Part shown: positions 50,524 through 63,033 of the stretch, piece by piece | Position numbering within the stretch: position 1 is the stretch's first letter | Layout: each line of letters opens with the position of its first letter | From: Apophysomyces variabilis | Lineage: Eukaryota > Mucoromycota > Mucoromycetes > Mucorales > Mucoraceae | Direction: 5' to 3' | Assembly: GCA_002749535.1 (NCBI GenBank) | Contig: MZZL01000405.1 | Location: 248,001 to 312,000, forward strand | DNA length: 64,000 nucleotides | The notes under the pieces: model-generated | Told to the model about the DNA's origin: nothing | What the model saw: the letters and a program-made list of their open reading frames with translations, nothing else | Databases searched by the model: none | Position numbers and translations under genes: made by a program

Positions 50524-52019
50524 ATGTCCGCCATAGCTCAAAAAACACCGAGTAGGTGGGGCCCTCTTTTTTTCATGGTTTCTTCGATGCCAGACCCAGT
50601 CTTCAAGATGGATTTACCGAACTGGCTGTCATATACGCTTTCGATCACCGGCCTGGCTGGAATAGCAGGAGCAACTCTACTCTATCTTTACCAATGTGAA
50701 CTCATCTATCCAAGTTCTTTCCCTGAAGGATCTAGAACGGAGGTAGCTGACAAAGATGATGATGGGATCTCTTACCCGCCTTGAATGAACAGGTTGCAAA
50801 ACCATCCGCCTATGGCATGAAATTTGTTGAAGAAACTTTGATCACCAAAGACAATGTGAAATTACATACCTACACAATCATTCTCCCAGACGAAGAGGAG
50901 GCACGTAGAGCACCAACTATTCTTTATTTCCATGTAAATATTTTCTTTTTTGGAGTATGACAGCCACAAACAACTTCGCTTACGCTCTTTCTATTTTATT
51001 TGGTCTTATCTAAGGCAAACGCTGGCAACATGGTAAAATAAGAGAACCCTACACTTATCGTAGATTCTGACAGTGTCCGTTAGGGTCACCGGCTACCGAT
51101 TGCCAAATACTTCCATGAAAAACTGAAGTGCAATGTGGTCATGTTGTCCTACAGAGGGTAAGCAAGCTGAAACGGTTTTCGTTTTGCTCACATATTTGTT
51201 TAGGTATGGTTTTAGTGAGGGGAAGCCCAATGAAAAGGGGTTACGAATTGATTCTCAGGTACACGACGGCACATGGTCTTCCTTCGAAACGCCAAAAAAA
51301 CTGATTGTGACCATGGTTAGACTCTTTTAAATTACGTTACATCGCATCCTGTTCTGAAAGACAGTCGTCTGGTTGCCTACGGTCAATCTATCGGCGGAGC
51401 CGTTGCCATTGACCTCGTCTCTCGCAACGAAGATGTATTTTCCGGATTGATGGTTGAGAACACTTTTCTGAGCTTGGTATGGCATTGCTTATAAACAAAA
51501 CAAAAAAGTCAGTTTTACTAACTGTGAACCCACAAGCCTAAATTGATTCCTAGTGTGATGCCGATGCTCCGATATTTCACGTTTTTGTGCCACCAACATT
51601 GGCCATCAGAAACCAGCATTCAACGCATCGTTAACACACCTATCTTGTTCCTTTCTGGTGCACGGGATGAGTTGATCCCACCAGCACATATGTCAAAATT
51701 GTACGAGCTGAGCGAGACACGGGAAGCCAAAGATTGGGCCCAGTTTGACTTTGGTATGCACAACGACACTTGTGTACAGTCCGGCTATTTTGCGGCTATC
51801 CGAGAGTTTTTGGAGCGGAGAGTACTTAAAGAAGAGAGAAGGTCTGAGGAAGACAAAGAGAAGGCTGCACGAACAGTCGAGACGGTTCATATAGATCCTG
51901 ATGAAGAGAACCCAGAGGGAAGACGATTTGAGACATATCAGTTAGTGAGTGGCTTGGAAGATGCCGAGGGCATGAAGCATAGCTTCCAGGTCGAGGAGGT
52001 TGAATTGGAAGAAGAATAA
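50524..52019 (+). CDS. BEM46/ABHD13-type alpha/beta hydrolase
   Basis: Exons 50524-50742, 50793-50933, 51015-51032, 51084-51157, 51204-51258, 51321-51476 and 51537-52019 give 381 residues. One N-terminal membrane anchor (YTLSITGLAGIAGATLLYLY) precedes an alpha/beta hydrolase domain: FHANAGNMGHRLP (oxyanion region), LSYRGYGFSEG, nucleophile elbow YGQSIGGAVA, acid in SGARDELIPP and histidine in FGMHNDT. This is the Bem46/Wav2/ABHD13 family of ER or plasma-membrane hydrolases of unknown substrate, linked to polarity in fungi. An acidic tail follows. The first ATG is 50524; ATGs at 50587 or 50608 (just before the anchor) are equally plausible. Only 53 bp separate it from the transporter stop. An 18-nt exon is needed for ANAGNM. 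Confidence 0.9.
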
Positions 52020-53708
52020 ATTTAATATCATAATCAGGCATGACATTGGGAAAGGATATACATCTATTGGGAATAGCCAATTTGTCAAGAAAGGTTGACG
52101 TGGGGCAAATGAGACTCCTAAGAAGCATACACGTTCTTCTTCCCCAGACTTGAGATTGTACCAATGGGGTGTTTCAGCGCGCTCAACCGTTGTCAGCTTA
52201 CTTTTTTTGCACAATGTTCAACTGGATAATACAATAATTTGATAAATATCGATACACCAATAGAGCTGACGATGTGTGTCAGCTTAGCTACTTTAGCGAA
52301 TCATTGTAGCTGAATTGATGTGGGCTGTAACGAAAACATCGGTGGTAAGGAGGATGACAATCTCTATGCAACCACTTGTACTTAATCTTAGCACCGAAAA
52401 AGTCCATGAAGTCTCGGCATACTAGCTTCCTAAAGCAATGCACGTATTAGAAAGTTGCTTTCTGCTTTGGGGTAAGCAGCAAACAAGAGCATGCCTTTTT
52501 TCCATCCAGTTGATATGGCGTACGAGTTGTTGCAAGATAAGAACAATCAACAGGGACAGGGTGTATATCAAAGCGCATAAGGAAAACGTCCTTAAGCATA
52601 CAGGATATGAAAGAGAGCCAACTATTTGCTTATCTTGATTTACACCACCTTATAAATAATACATTTTGTTTGTTTTTCAGTGCAACACAAACATGATTTA
52701 TCCAAATAATTTAAGTGTGAGCGCAAGAAGACTGATCCTTAGTATCAACTTTGTATTTAGGTTGACTGCATTAAACGTGGCATATAATGCATAATGAACC
52801 CGATCTTCAATGGTATGTAATTGATTGTGTCTTGTTGAAAAGTTAATCCCGATATTCTGCAATTTCGCAGGCATGAGCTACATAGAAGTCATTTGACGTA
52901 TTACTTGTTATGAATACTACATGTACCAAGTTACGCCTAATGCTGCCACCTTTAACGGAAAAGCCATATTTTTCTAGCGCATCTTGCTGTTGAAAATAAC
53001 AAGGCTTGCTCTTGCCAAGTAACTGGTATCCCATATTAACCGCTATAAAGTTTTGTCATTGTGACCAAAATTTTTTTTATTGATGCACCCATGATAGATA
53101 CATTCAATAAACCTTTTCGCAACAGATTCAGACAAAGATAGTTGGATCAGAGCTAGAAAAAAAAGCCTAAGGCGGGTTTTCAAGAGGGTACTATTGAGCA
53201 TACATGCTGCAGGAGAGAAACGCTCACAAAGTTCGATGTCACCGAGTGATTTTCATAAGCAAAGACTAACTTACTTTGTGTGGGCTGCAACAACAAAGGT
53301 TTAAGTTTTGTCATGCTTACAGTTAATTAGACGTTGGATAGTTCATGCTGCCACTACTTCTGCAGCAATCAATCCACTTGCCGAAAGTTACTTGCAGTGG
53401 GGAATTCTTGGGACGGAGTTTAATGAACAGCGACATCATCCTTCTTTGTCGTTTGAATTTCTCGTCACGCTGCATTGACAGACTCGTTTTTTCTAGCCAG
53501 ATGATCGGAATCGATCATACAAATAAACATTACGCTTCAGATCAAATTTTCTGAAGTTATGAGGAGGACGAGCATATTCGTACCTGGAGAAAGCTTCATT
53601 AATCAAGGCGGATTTCGAATTGTTGGTTGAAACAGTACAGGACCCAAGTTTGTCCCTTACCATGGTTCCATATTCGTTTTATGAACTTCTTTTATCTTTT
53701 CCAACTCT
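52020..53708. other. 1.7-kb stretch without recognised gene
   Basis: Only frames of fewer than 120 codons occur, none with a motif I recognise (for example 52438-52638 plus and 53034-52843 minus). Both strands are AT-rich with scattered stops. It probably holds the 3' flank of the hydrolase gene and a long promoter for the transporter gene. A decayed element cannot be excluded. Confidence 0.4.
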
Positions 53709-55101
53709 ATGCCCGATATAGAATTCGCTAGAACGCTTAGGGAGCGAGATGCTCAGGAACATGCAAACACCAAGCCATTCGAAGCAATGCCATCCATACA
53801 GCCGGACAATAAGATGGGCGATCGATTCGCTCTGACCGATGCATCACCACCGCCATCCCCATCTTTGGCAAGAGCCAAGACAGAATGGGAGGATGAACGA
53901 GATCAAGTAGACCTGCACTCCAAGGCAAAATACCCCGCTTTTGCATTAGGACAAACAAAGACCATGAAAAATCTGAGTTTTGTTCTCACATGGTACCTGT
54001 TCTCCACCATCCTATCGCTCTACAACAAGCATTTGATGGGGAGAAATCAACTGGGTTTTCGTTATCCATTACTTGTCAGTGCGGTACACGCGGGTCTACA
54101 CAGTGTTATTTCTTGGCTATGGATCGCTAGGCGGCGACCACTCAATACCCCTCCAATCTCTCGCTGGGATTATCTCTGCAAAGTGGTACGACCATGACCC
54201 AATGGCATCTGAAATTAGACCTTTTTCTTTTCTTTGGTTTTTTTAAGGTTCCATGCGGTGTGGCTGCAGCGTTGGAAATTGGCTGTTCCAATGCCTCTCT
54301 TATGTCGATCACGCTCTCGTTTTACACTGTTGTCAAATCAAGTACACCTGTATGGGTTCTCCTCTTTTCGTTTCTGTTTGGACTCGAACGATTAAGCTGG
54401 GCACGTATTGGCATCATTCTGGCGATGGTTGTCGGCGTTATCCTGACTGTCCAAGGCGAGACGGGGTTTGATATGCTTGGCTTTGCATTGGTGTCTGGTG
54501 CGGCGGTTGTATCTGGTCTTCGGTGGAGCATGACACAGCTCCTATTACAGCATGATGGATTAGGAGGTCCCTTGACAACGCTGTGCTACCTTAGTCCTGT
54601 CATGTTCATCACGATGTTTATCCTCAGTCTCGTCTTTGAACAACCCCATTTTGAGAGCTTTTTGGCATGTTTGACGGCGTTAGGCTGGATGGGGCTTGGT
54701 GGCGTTTTAGGTAACCTATTGGACCAACGAATAAGGGGGAAAAAAGGAAACAGAGGAATAAGAAAAAAAAGAGAATCTTCCTTTTCCTGATGTATACTCA
54801 TTCGAACGACGTAGCATTGGTCATGACTTTGGCCGAGTTTTCCCTGATCAGGAACACGAGTACGGTCACATTGAGTGTGACAGGCGTCAGTAAGGAGGTG
54901 GTTATCATCACTCTCTCTATATTCATCTATGGCGATAAGCTAACCTCAAAAAGTATATTGGGGTAAGGGCGTATTTGGAACGGGCGTGGACTTGCTTATA
55001 AACCTTAAATACATAGATTAATTACATCGATCTTGGGCATCATTGCATACCACCACTCTAAATCTTGGAAGACGTGCCACAAGGCGCAAAAACAAAATTA
55101 A
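53709..55101 (+). CDS. SLC35C2-like nucleotide-sugar / triose-phosphate transporter
   Basis: Exons 53709-54185, 54248-54710, 54815-54962 and 55017-55101 give 390 residues. After a polar N-terminus, the TPT/DMT fold begins with LSFVLTWYLFSTILSLYNKH, the family signature. It continues with CSNASLMSITLSFYTVVKSS, TPVWVLLFSFLFGLERLSWA, GLRWSMTQLLLQH, AEFSLIRNTSTVTLSVTG and KEVVIITLSIFIYGDKLTSK. About ten helices are expected. SLC35C2-type members sit in the Golgi and are tied to GDP-fucose supply; the substrate in fungi is unknown. The C-terminus is short. It converges with the small lipoprotein-like gene 300 bp downstream. Confidence 0.88.
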
Positions 55102-55401
55102 TCGGCGCACATAGCCCGATTCCGGTACCCCAGCTTCGTTGTGTTGTGCCACGCCATTAGAAAAAGATAACCATATAAAGAAGATAGAAATTGTTTTCCA
55201 GCTATCCAAAATGAGTAAACAGTAATTAACAAAAAAAGAAGCTTGTATTTGTTGTTTCTTTTCTTTTCTTTCTTTTTGAAAACAATAAGTCATGAAACAG
55301 AAAGGGGCCAGCATGAGAATAGTATTGATATAGTGTAATATATACAGAAAACATGATCTACAAGTAACAATGAATGGGGATAATGGAATGAAACAGGTTT
55401 T
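55102..55401. other. convergent 3' flanks
   Basis: 300 bp between two stops. AT-rich, with an A-rich stretch around 55230-55280 that suits polyadenylation. Nothing else is seen. Confidence 0.4.
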
Positions 55402-55842
55402 TCAGGCTTTTGCGTCCACATGCCGACTTGGATAGACTCGTTTCGAGGATGGGCGAGGTGGTGGTGTTAATGACGGCAATGGCCATCGAGGTGTAACGGA
55501 AGCTTGATATGTTGGTTCGGGTTTGGAAAGATACGTTTCAAGATTGGCCTGATCATCAAAAAGATCAGTTTCATCCCTCTTATTTATAATAAAGATCGTT
55601 TTATCTGTATAAATAATAACAATAATAATATATACCTTTTCTTCCATATGTGTCTCGTCATCCGTAACGTAGATGAGATGCGTACCCTGACCTTTAGGTA
55701 CCCTGCGAGCGATTCCGTCGGCATCTACAGTAACTTCGTAAACGGTGACCTACGAAAGGAAATGGATGTAAGTCATGACAGGTTAAAAGAAATCTAATTT
55801 GTCGACAAATACCTTGTCTTGATGAGACATACAACAACCCAT
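55402..55842 (-). CDS. 96-residue protein with dual lipidation N-terminus, unknown function
   Basis: Exons 55842-55813, 55749-55636 and 55548-55402 join in phase to 96 residues. The N-terminus MGCCMSHQDK fits the N-myristoylation rule (Gly2, Ser6) and has two cysteines next to it for palmitoylation, so the product should sit on the plasma membrane or endomembranes. The middle reads TVYEVTVDADGIARRVPKG and HLIYVTDDE, and the tail is Pro/Ser/Arg-rich. No enzyme motif is present. Such layout is seen in small membrane adaptors such as Lamtor1-like or Ego1-like proteins, but I see no specific similarity. The three small exons, in-phase joins and normal splice sites argue that it is real. Confidence 0.65.
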
Positions 55843-56143
55843 AGTAAAGAAGAGCAGAAGAAGAGAAAAAAAACAGATGGATAAACGTGAAACAAGAGGA
55901 AAGGAAAGGGAGGTGGCAAAAGAAATCGTTGTCTTATATAAGCTGCGAACTGTTTTGGACCACATGTCAACACACACATACTGCAAGGACACAAATTGCC
56001 TTTGTGTAGCCATCACTTTCTTAATTCTCGGTTTAGTTTCTCCTTTGTTTTTTTCGGTCCGACCACCGATAATAAATTTTTATTTCTGTTTTAGGAAGTA
56101 CGCAAATTGCCTAGGTAACAGACGATCGTCGTTCTTAAATGGT
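55843..56143. other. intergenic
   Basis: About 300 bp holding the promoter of the small lipidated-protein gene and the 3' flank of the CSA gene, both on the minus strand. TATATAAG-like sequence occurs near 55935-55942 on the plus strand (CTTATATA on the minus strand) about 95 bp upstream of the ATG. Confidence 0.35.
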
Positions 56144-57842
56144 TCATTCTTCCTCGCTTTCGCTCCAAGTGTCTAACCGAACCTTAAAATAGCCTTTGTA
56201 TAAGCCTATATGCTTCTCACATGTCAAAACGTTAGAATTGAATGTACCTCTTCAGCCTCTTCTTCGTCAATTACAAGACTTGTCGGTTCCCACACCAGGA
56301 TTTCACAATCATTGGACCCAGAATACAGTTCTTGGAAACCTGGCCGCGTTTCAGCACAAGTCACTCGACCATAGGCCCCCTTTAGTCGTTTTACTAATTG
56401 TCCATCCCACAACTTAAACACCAAGACCTGATGATCATCACTAGGAACATATAATAAAGGCGGCCAAACATCTGCATCCGACACGACAGCCTGCATGTAC
56501 GATTTAAACCTATTTCGCCATGTAAACCCATAATTGACTAGTACATGTCGTCCTTCGTCACAGGTATCCCATAGTCGGATCTTCTCATCTAAGCCAAGTG
56601 ATATCAGGTGGCGTCCATCCGAAGTAAATGTCAGGCCATTCACTCCCTTGGCATGGGCCGAGTTAATTTCTGCTAGCGGATCGCGACTTTCTATTATCAA
56701 AATGGAATACTTAGAACATACATATATCCATGGGAATAAAAAGAAACCATCCGTTAAGCGATCTTCTCGGATATCTTTACCTGAATTATGTCTATCTAAC
56801 GATCTTAAACAGGCAGACGCTTGACGAATATCCCAAAGACGTACTGTACCGTCGTATCTAAACTGAATGCGTCAGATTGGATCGAGATGAACGAGATAAA
56901 TTTTTACCCTCCGGAGCATAGAAGGTGTTCCTGTCGAGGAGACCATATACAAGATAGGATGGATCCGTTATGACCCGTAAGGGAGTGCGTAAACGCGCCG
57001 CTTCTTAAATCGCACAGTCGTATCCGTGGATCTTCTGCAGCACCTAAAAATATACGCACAGGTATATTTATCATACTGAGTAATGCAGGGCTGGTCTTTT
57101 TATGATTATCATATACAAACAGGCTACAAGACAATGGGATGCAATCGGTGACATTGCTTGCGCATTAACCCGGGATTCCAGGGGGAAATCGCATGCTGGC
57201 TTATTTTTCGTTTTCCTTAACAATGTCATCCCTCAAAGCGCAAACTTATGTATTACCGTCATGGAATTTGTGTCCCAGGCTCGCACAGTGCCATCGTAGC
57301 TTGACGTGATAAACATACCCGTATCGAACGGGAACCAACAAACAGTGGAAACAGTATAGCGATGACAATTCTCCCTTTACATATTCGATTTTCGTTCAGG
57401 TCAGAAATACTCGTTTTGTTTTCAATTGCAAAACGCAAACCCCCCCTTTTTTCAAGTCATTTACCTTGAAACACTCGCAATTGACTTTATCTTTGTCCGT
57501 TTTGCTTGAGGAATCACTTGGAGATCGTAGACATGACAAGCGCCATCTGCGCCACCTGAAAGTAAACTTGATCCAATTCATCAGAATGCTGCCGAGATGC
57601 ATAACAGAAAGGATAGTTTACTATCTATATTCTGTATTCTCGATTTTTATTGAAGTAACGCCGCCTAGACAGACGTTGTCAATTTTATCATGAATGCGGT
57701 TGATGGCAATACCATGATGAGCCTGCTCAATTTCTTTAGTGTTACTAAGTTGTAATGCGTATGCTCTTCTAGTTGTCTCTGCTCTTTGTAACCGTATGGG
57801 TCGTAATGTGCCAAATTCTCGCTGCTTCAAAAAGTTGTACAT
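56144..57842 (-). CDS. ERCC8: CSA / ERCC8 WD40 protein of transcription-coupled repair
   Basis: Nine exons, 57842-57713, 57664-57622, 57566-57465, 57374-57257, 57199-57121, 57043-56908, 56857-56781, 56690-56248 and 56182-56144, give 388 residues (human CSA 396). CSA is the substrate receptor of a CRL4 ubiquitin ligase; it joins CSB and UVSSA at stalled RNA polymerase II. The N-terminus MYNFLKQREFG with AETTRRAYALQL matches the CSA helix that docks on DDB1. WD repeats read YLLSGGADGACHVYDLQV, FITSSYDGTVRAWDT, RIRLCDLRSGAFTHSLTGH, YDGTVRLWDIRQASACLRSL, LDEKIRLWDT and QELYSGSNDCEILVW. The acidic tail ends TWSESEEE, reached through a final 39-nt exon. Confidence 0.92.
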
Positions 57843-59347
57843 CGCTAGAGGTAATATAGCTGCATAAGTTATCGGTGTCACGCTCTCTTTGGGCTTTGGC
57901 AAACAGAAACCAATCAGTGCAAAGTGCGATGGCAGGATAAAGAATTAGACTCTGGTCAAGCTGCCAAAAAAGAAAATAATAAAGTACAACGCCTAGCTGC
58001 TGAAATAAATTGTGATGGTGCTTTGCTATAGACAGGTGCGAAGTAGTATGGAAACAGTGAACCTTCATATCCTGGAATGTCCCATCGAATTGTGAGCTTT
58101 ATGAGAATCTGAGCTGTAGGTTACACGGAGAGCTCTTTTCCACTTGTCGCAACGCGAGGGGAGAAAGGCTGAGTCAAAGCGTCGAGCGAGCAGTGGGTGA
58201 GCTAGGTGGGATGTGGAGGGGTAAGATGTGAGTGTGAAAGCATTGGCGTGCTGCGTAGCTAGCAGAGGGTACAAAGCGGTAATGTCATTGATCTGCCAAA
58301 AATGATGGACATCAGGACAATTAGTTTTCCTTTTTTTTTTTTTTGGTTTTCAGGGAAAGTAGTCTTTATTCAATCATGGTTTGCATAAATGGCGTCCCTT
58401 CTTTTCTCGTCACCTTAACGCTCTTTAACCACGGTGTATTCCCTCAAGGAAAGAAGATCACTCCGTTGTATCTTCAAGCAATATAGTCATGTCAGCATCA
58501 TTCATTCAAGGATTGATTCTCTATCTTGCGCAAGGTAAGTATGCAATCTTGACTCATGATTAAGGTAGCTTATGCAAATGGAAATAGATGATCCATGGAT
58601 CCAGAAATAAAGATGTGCTTCGCTGTATGAGCATAGTGGAAAGAACAGGGGCACGCAATTCAGGTACTCTACATTCCCCCAGTTTCGTCTTCCAGACTAA
58701 CATCCTGCTTTCATAGACGACAACAAACCCAGTCGCAATCTTTGGATTTAAGAGGATGCCAATGACACTCCCAATGTAGGCTTGCCTGATTATTTGTTTA
58801 AACCAAGATCTACCACGACCGCTTAATCCAATATTGTCAGCATGGAATCCTATTCCAAGCCCTGTCAGATTGTAGTTATATAGTTTCCCCATTTTTCCTT
58901 AGTGCTACTGAATGCAATAAACAATAACAGTTGTAGGTTTTTATAGCTTGTTATTAGAAGTTATATATCATTTACAATATAGTATTAAATAGTCGATGTT
59001 TCCCACACCTTCTGTAACAGATATAGCATTCTCGTAGAGAGCGGAGGCAAATCGGTAGAACAAAACTATACAATGAAAAACTTTGATCTACGGGCTCAGA
59101 GTTTGGAAGACTAGAGTTCGCAGTAATTCGCAGCTTGCCTTTTCGTAGAAATAGTATTAACCAGTTATATCTGATAAATGCATGAAACGAAACTACAAGC
59201 AAGCTTCTTAACTACTAACAGTATTTCCCACTGCAGTGTACCAGCTTGCAAGCAGTGTCCGTTCACTGTGGCAAAGGGCAATGCACATTATCAGGCTATG
59301 AGCCTTTGGTGACTGCATAACACTTCTAGTTACCGTAAAGGGAAGTT
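57843..59347. other. divergent intergenic region
   Basis: 1.5 kb between the CSA and SEC5 starts, with a T-rich run at 58330-58345. One unexplained 110-codon frame lies inside and is listed separately. Promoters of both repair and exocyst genes must be here. Confidence 0.4.
58560..58892 (-). CDS. unidentified 110-codon open frame
   Basis: Starts MGKLYNYNLTGLGIGF and stays open to a TAA at 58560. It has no signal peptide, no clear membrane helix and no family motif I recognise; a stretch GFVVVYESRMLVWKTKLG faintly recalls a WD-repeat strand. It lies in the divergent space between CSA and SEC5. It could be a short gene, an exon, or chance. Confidence 0.25.
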   Translation of the reverse strand: MGKLYNYNLTGLGIGFHADNIGLSGRGRSWFKQIIRQAYIGSVIGILLNPKIATGFVVVYESRMLVWKTKLGECRVPELRAPVLSTMLIQRSTSLFLDPWIIYFHLHKLP

Positions 59348-62300
59348 ATGTCGGGATTAGCTGGTAAGCTCTTTTCATCGCTTGTGAAGCGAAGCACAAC
59401 GTAAAATTCCACTTACTCCTCACAATGGTTCATCGATTAGATGGTCAAGAATTCGCTGAGGATGCTGCCATTTTGAGGTTTTACCAACTAGATTCTTTGG
59501 AACCAAATACGTGGGTCGACGAAATATCGGGCTATCATGATGAACCGACGCAGGAATCCACATTACAGCAGTTTGCACGACAAGGTGATGCTAGCAGCTC
59601 TTCCATGCAATTACCGAGATCACCATCTGAAACTGAAGGCGGACTTCAGCTAATGGATGACAGCGATCCACTCGGCATCTACAATTCGATATTTGAAAAG
59701 TAATGGAAGACACGTTTGGCCCTGCAACGCTTGCTAAAACATAACTTTCAACAGCGGATTGTCACGTAATACCAACATTGCAGAACTTAGAGAAAGTAAG
59801 ATACGGAGTTGTTCTATGTAGTATTTATAAGAATATCTAGAATCTACCATGATCATTGCCAACAAATCATTCCAACCGCGTCATTTTCTTTTGGAGGTCC
59901 ACAAGAACACATCTTATAACGATCTTGTACGCGGTGAAGAACGACTCCGTCAAGGTGTAAACCAACGTGCTGAAGCGCTAAAATCCTTGGTACACACGAA
60001 TTTTGACCGATTCGTGAGCGCAAAGAACACAATAGACCACGTTTATGACGAGATGAAATCGAAGCAATTGATTGAAGAGCAAGAATACGGCACGCATGCA
60101 TTGAAAACGGCTTTGGAAGGTTTTACTTTTATCATCTGATTCCTCAGTATAAGTACTTAGTACTATTTGTAGAGGCAAGCGCAAAGGCGGATCAAATCTA
60201 CGGCCCGATTGTTGAACGGCGTCGGCGAGTCGATAAGGTCCGCAGCACATTAACGATCTTGCAACGGTATAAGTTCTTTTTCAATCTGCCAAGCGGATTA
60301 TTGGAGTCAATTAAGCAGGTGAGAAGAATGACAATGTCCTGATAGCAGCGAGAAATCATCTGACGGTATGGATAGAACAAATATGAAACCGCTATACGTG
60401 ACTACAAGCGAGGAAAATACTTGTACCAAACGCTGAAAGGAGAAGATGATCAATCTGATTCACCCGGTATTGATGAATCTGACGACGCTTTCACAAGCGA
60501 TACCGAAGCGAGAATTACAGATCTCCATCGCAAAGTCTTTGATAGAGTGTGGACTGAAGTCACGAAAATTGTGACAGAATTACAGAACGTTCTTTTGAAA
60601 ATGCTTGCAGATCCCTGGAGAAGTATGGACGAGCAAGAAAAGACGATCAAGTAAGTCTAAATTTTTAAATTGAAGGTTTAGTGTTAAATGAGAAATTAGC
60701 TTTTTGTTTGATCTCGATACTACGGAAGACCCCGCATGGTTCTATCTTGATAGTCAGTATAAATGGATCATGAAATTGATGAACGAAACATACAAAAGCG
60801 GCACAGAGAAGATCAATCAACTGATGAATACTGGAGAATTTGAGGAATCCGATACGCAGCGTAATCTTTCTTTAAAGAAAGCTATTGCTCAACTCCAGAC
60901 CAAATACGTTGAATTCAGTTTAGGTAACTATGCAAGTGCTATGTCGATGGGAACTTGACATATAACATAGAAAGAGATCCTGATCTGAGAATATGGCGTG
61001 CAATTTCGGATCTTGTCAAGTCACTATCTGCCCTTATGTTACGTTGCCTTCCAGACTTTTGGCGGCTGTCGAAAGCTTTTATTGAAGGAAAATTTGCCAA
61101 AAAGGTATATATAGTAAATATAAACTTTATCATTGATTTTCGAGTTACATTATAGGCATCCATGGTTTCGAAATCTGGTAATAAACGACGAGGTCAAGGT
61201 GTGGACTTGGCCAAGGTGGAACAGTGTCAGAGCATGACTCGAAAGATTGTGAACTTATATGCATCACTGATTTCCAACCATTTTTCATTGGATGAGAAGC
61301 ATGTACAAGTAGAAGGCTCAGAGCAGGAAGCGCTTCCAGAATTTCTGCCGCCAAACGCAAATTCTGTGTATGTTGCTGAACACCTGATTCGGATCATTGC
61401 GGACCTAGCAAGCTGCGTAAATGATATTCATGCAATCCACTTGTCCGGAGAGACTTTCTCTGGATTGACTGACTTGATGGAAAAAGCACGATGGAAATTT
61501 GTGGAGGTTATCTGCAGATGCTGGGAAAGAGGTTAGACAATCTGAGCTTTCCATGTGAAGAGATATTAATGTGACGAGCAGACGCTAGAACATTTTACAT
61601 GTTGGAAGAATGGGTCTTAGACCCTGAGTGTCCAAACTACACAGGACTTCTCAAGAGATACTATGACTACCACAAGTTTTGTGCCCGCTCTGCTCATAAG
61701 ATTGCCAGTTTAACTGCAGTGACGGACGAACCAGTAAGAAGAAATAAAAATAGAGCTGAAGCCCAAGAACAAATGTTTATTGATCTATTCCTAAACAGAA
61801 ACAGAACGACACTCTTAATCAAGAATATGTTCACATTATTCGGTATTCGTTCATGGAGTCAATGTATAAGTTCCTGGACGGATTGGTGAAACTAGCATTT
61901 TCCGACTACAAACCGTTAAATGAGAAAGATGAGATAGTATTGGCGATACAGCGAAATAAGATCGATGTTCATTCAATGGTAAGACATGGTCAAGGGAAAC
62001 AGTACTGACATCTTGTTTGTATTGTATGTAAGGATGTACGTATTCTTCTTACTGTCATCAACCTTGCCCATATGCGAGCCGTCGTTATACCAAAATTGGT
62101 CAGCTTATTTGAGACAGCATACAAGTGCAACATGGAAGAAGAACTGAGGGTAAAGAATGCAATGTTCAGAAGATGTTACTTACTGATACCTGTATAGACA
62201 TTGACAGACATTGTTGATCAACTGGACCAAATTCTATTCAACGATTATATAAAGCGCAAATCAAGCATTATTCGCGATATCATTCGACATGGTATATTAT

Positions 62301-62819
62301 TTAGTGGCATTGACTGGTACAGTATATCAAAGCCAACAGGTAGGAGCAGGAAGCATTTTACACCATCTTTTCTCAAGCATGCTTCATTTCCGTTTTGCAG
62401 AGGTTCATTCGTTCGTGTATGAAGCATTAATGAAACTGGTCATGGTACATTCACAAGTGAGCATGGTGGCTCACAGTCTGATCCATCGGGCGCTATCTTC
62501 TCTTCTTGAGAATATGGCAACAGACTGTTTGGAAAGCTTTCGGGAGGTGGAGCGTTTCGGCATGGGTGGCATGCTACAAGCTACACTCGAGATAGAATTC
62601 ATGCACCAGACACTGTCACAATATGTTACACCTGCAGCATCTGATACCCTTCAACTCATTTATCAGACAATCGAACAAGCTTACGACCCACAACAGCAGC
62701 ATTCAGGCAATCTTCAATCGGAGCTCAGCCATGTCAAAGAATTGCTCGTGTTCAGTCGAAAGAGTACTGTTGTTCAGTTCTTATGCTTCAAGCAAAATAG
62801 AGAACGTAGAAGAGCCTAA
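59348..62819 (+). CDS. SEC5: exocyst complex component Sec5
   Basis: Fourteen exons (59348-59363, 59441-59699, 59755-59795, 59841-60119, 60173-60318, 60376-60650, 60700-60923, 60971-61104, 61156-61531, 61582-61733, 61799-61978, 62033-62149, 62198-62339, 62401-62819) give 919 residues. Sec5 (EXOC2) belongs to the octameric exocyst that tethers secretory vesicles to the plasma membrane at hyphal tips. The conserved N-terminal coiled region reads SYNDLVRGEERLRQGVNQRA, EALKSLVHTNFDRFVSAKNT and IDHVYDEM, followed by a helical rod (SGLLESIKQ, YKRGKYLYQTL, DPAWFYLDSQYKWIM). Length is normal for fungi. The first exon is only 16 nt (MSGLA). The intron 61734-61798 is needed to reach EYVHIIRYSFMESMYKFLDG. 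Confidence 0.92.
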
Positions 62820-63033
62820 ACCAAGTAAATCCAGATTGCCTGTTATAATTTAAATCCGGGAATAGAAAAGAAAAAAAACAAGTACATCGAATGTCCGTAT
62901 GCAACGTAAGTGGTAGAAGAGCAAAGTTTCTGGTATAAGTAATGTAGTCTTTCCTTGTCCCTCTCGTATTGTTAAAAGCTGCTCGTTATCAAAGGGAAAA
63001 AGACAATCGAATAGTGGAGTGGGAATTGATTCT

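Noticed and set aside
58065..58274. 69-codon minus-strand frame upstream of CSA as a possible N-terminal exon
   Set aside because: The CSA N-terminus starting at 57842 is already complete and typical; the frame shows no similarity.
61734..61889. Apparent frameshift near the C-terminal third of SEC5
   Set aside because: A 65-nt GT-AG intron (61734-61798) restores the frame and the expected sequence.
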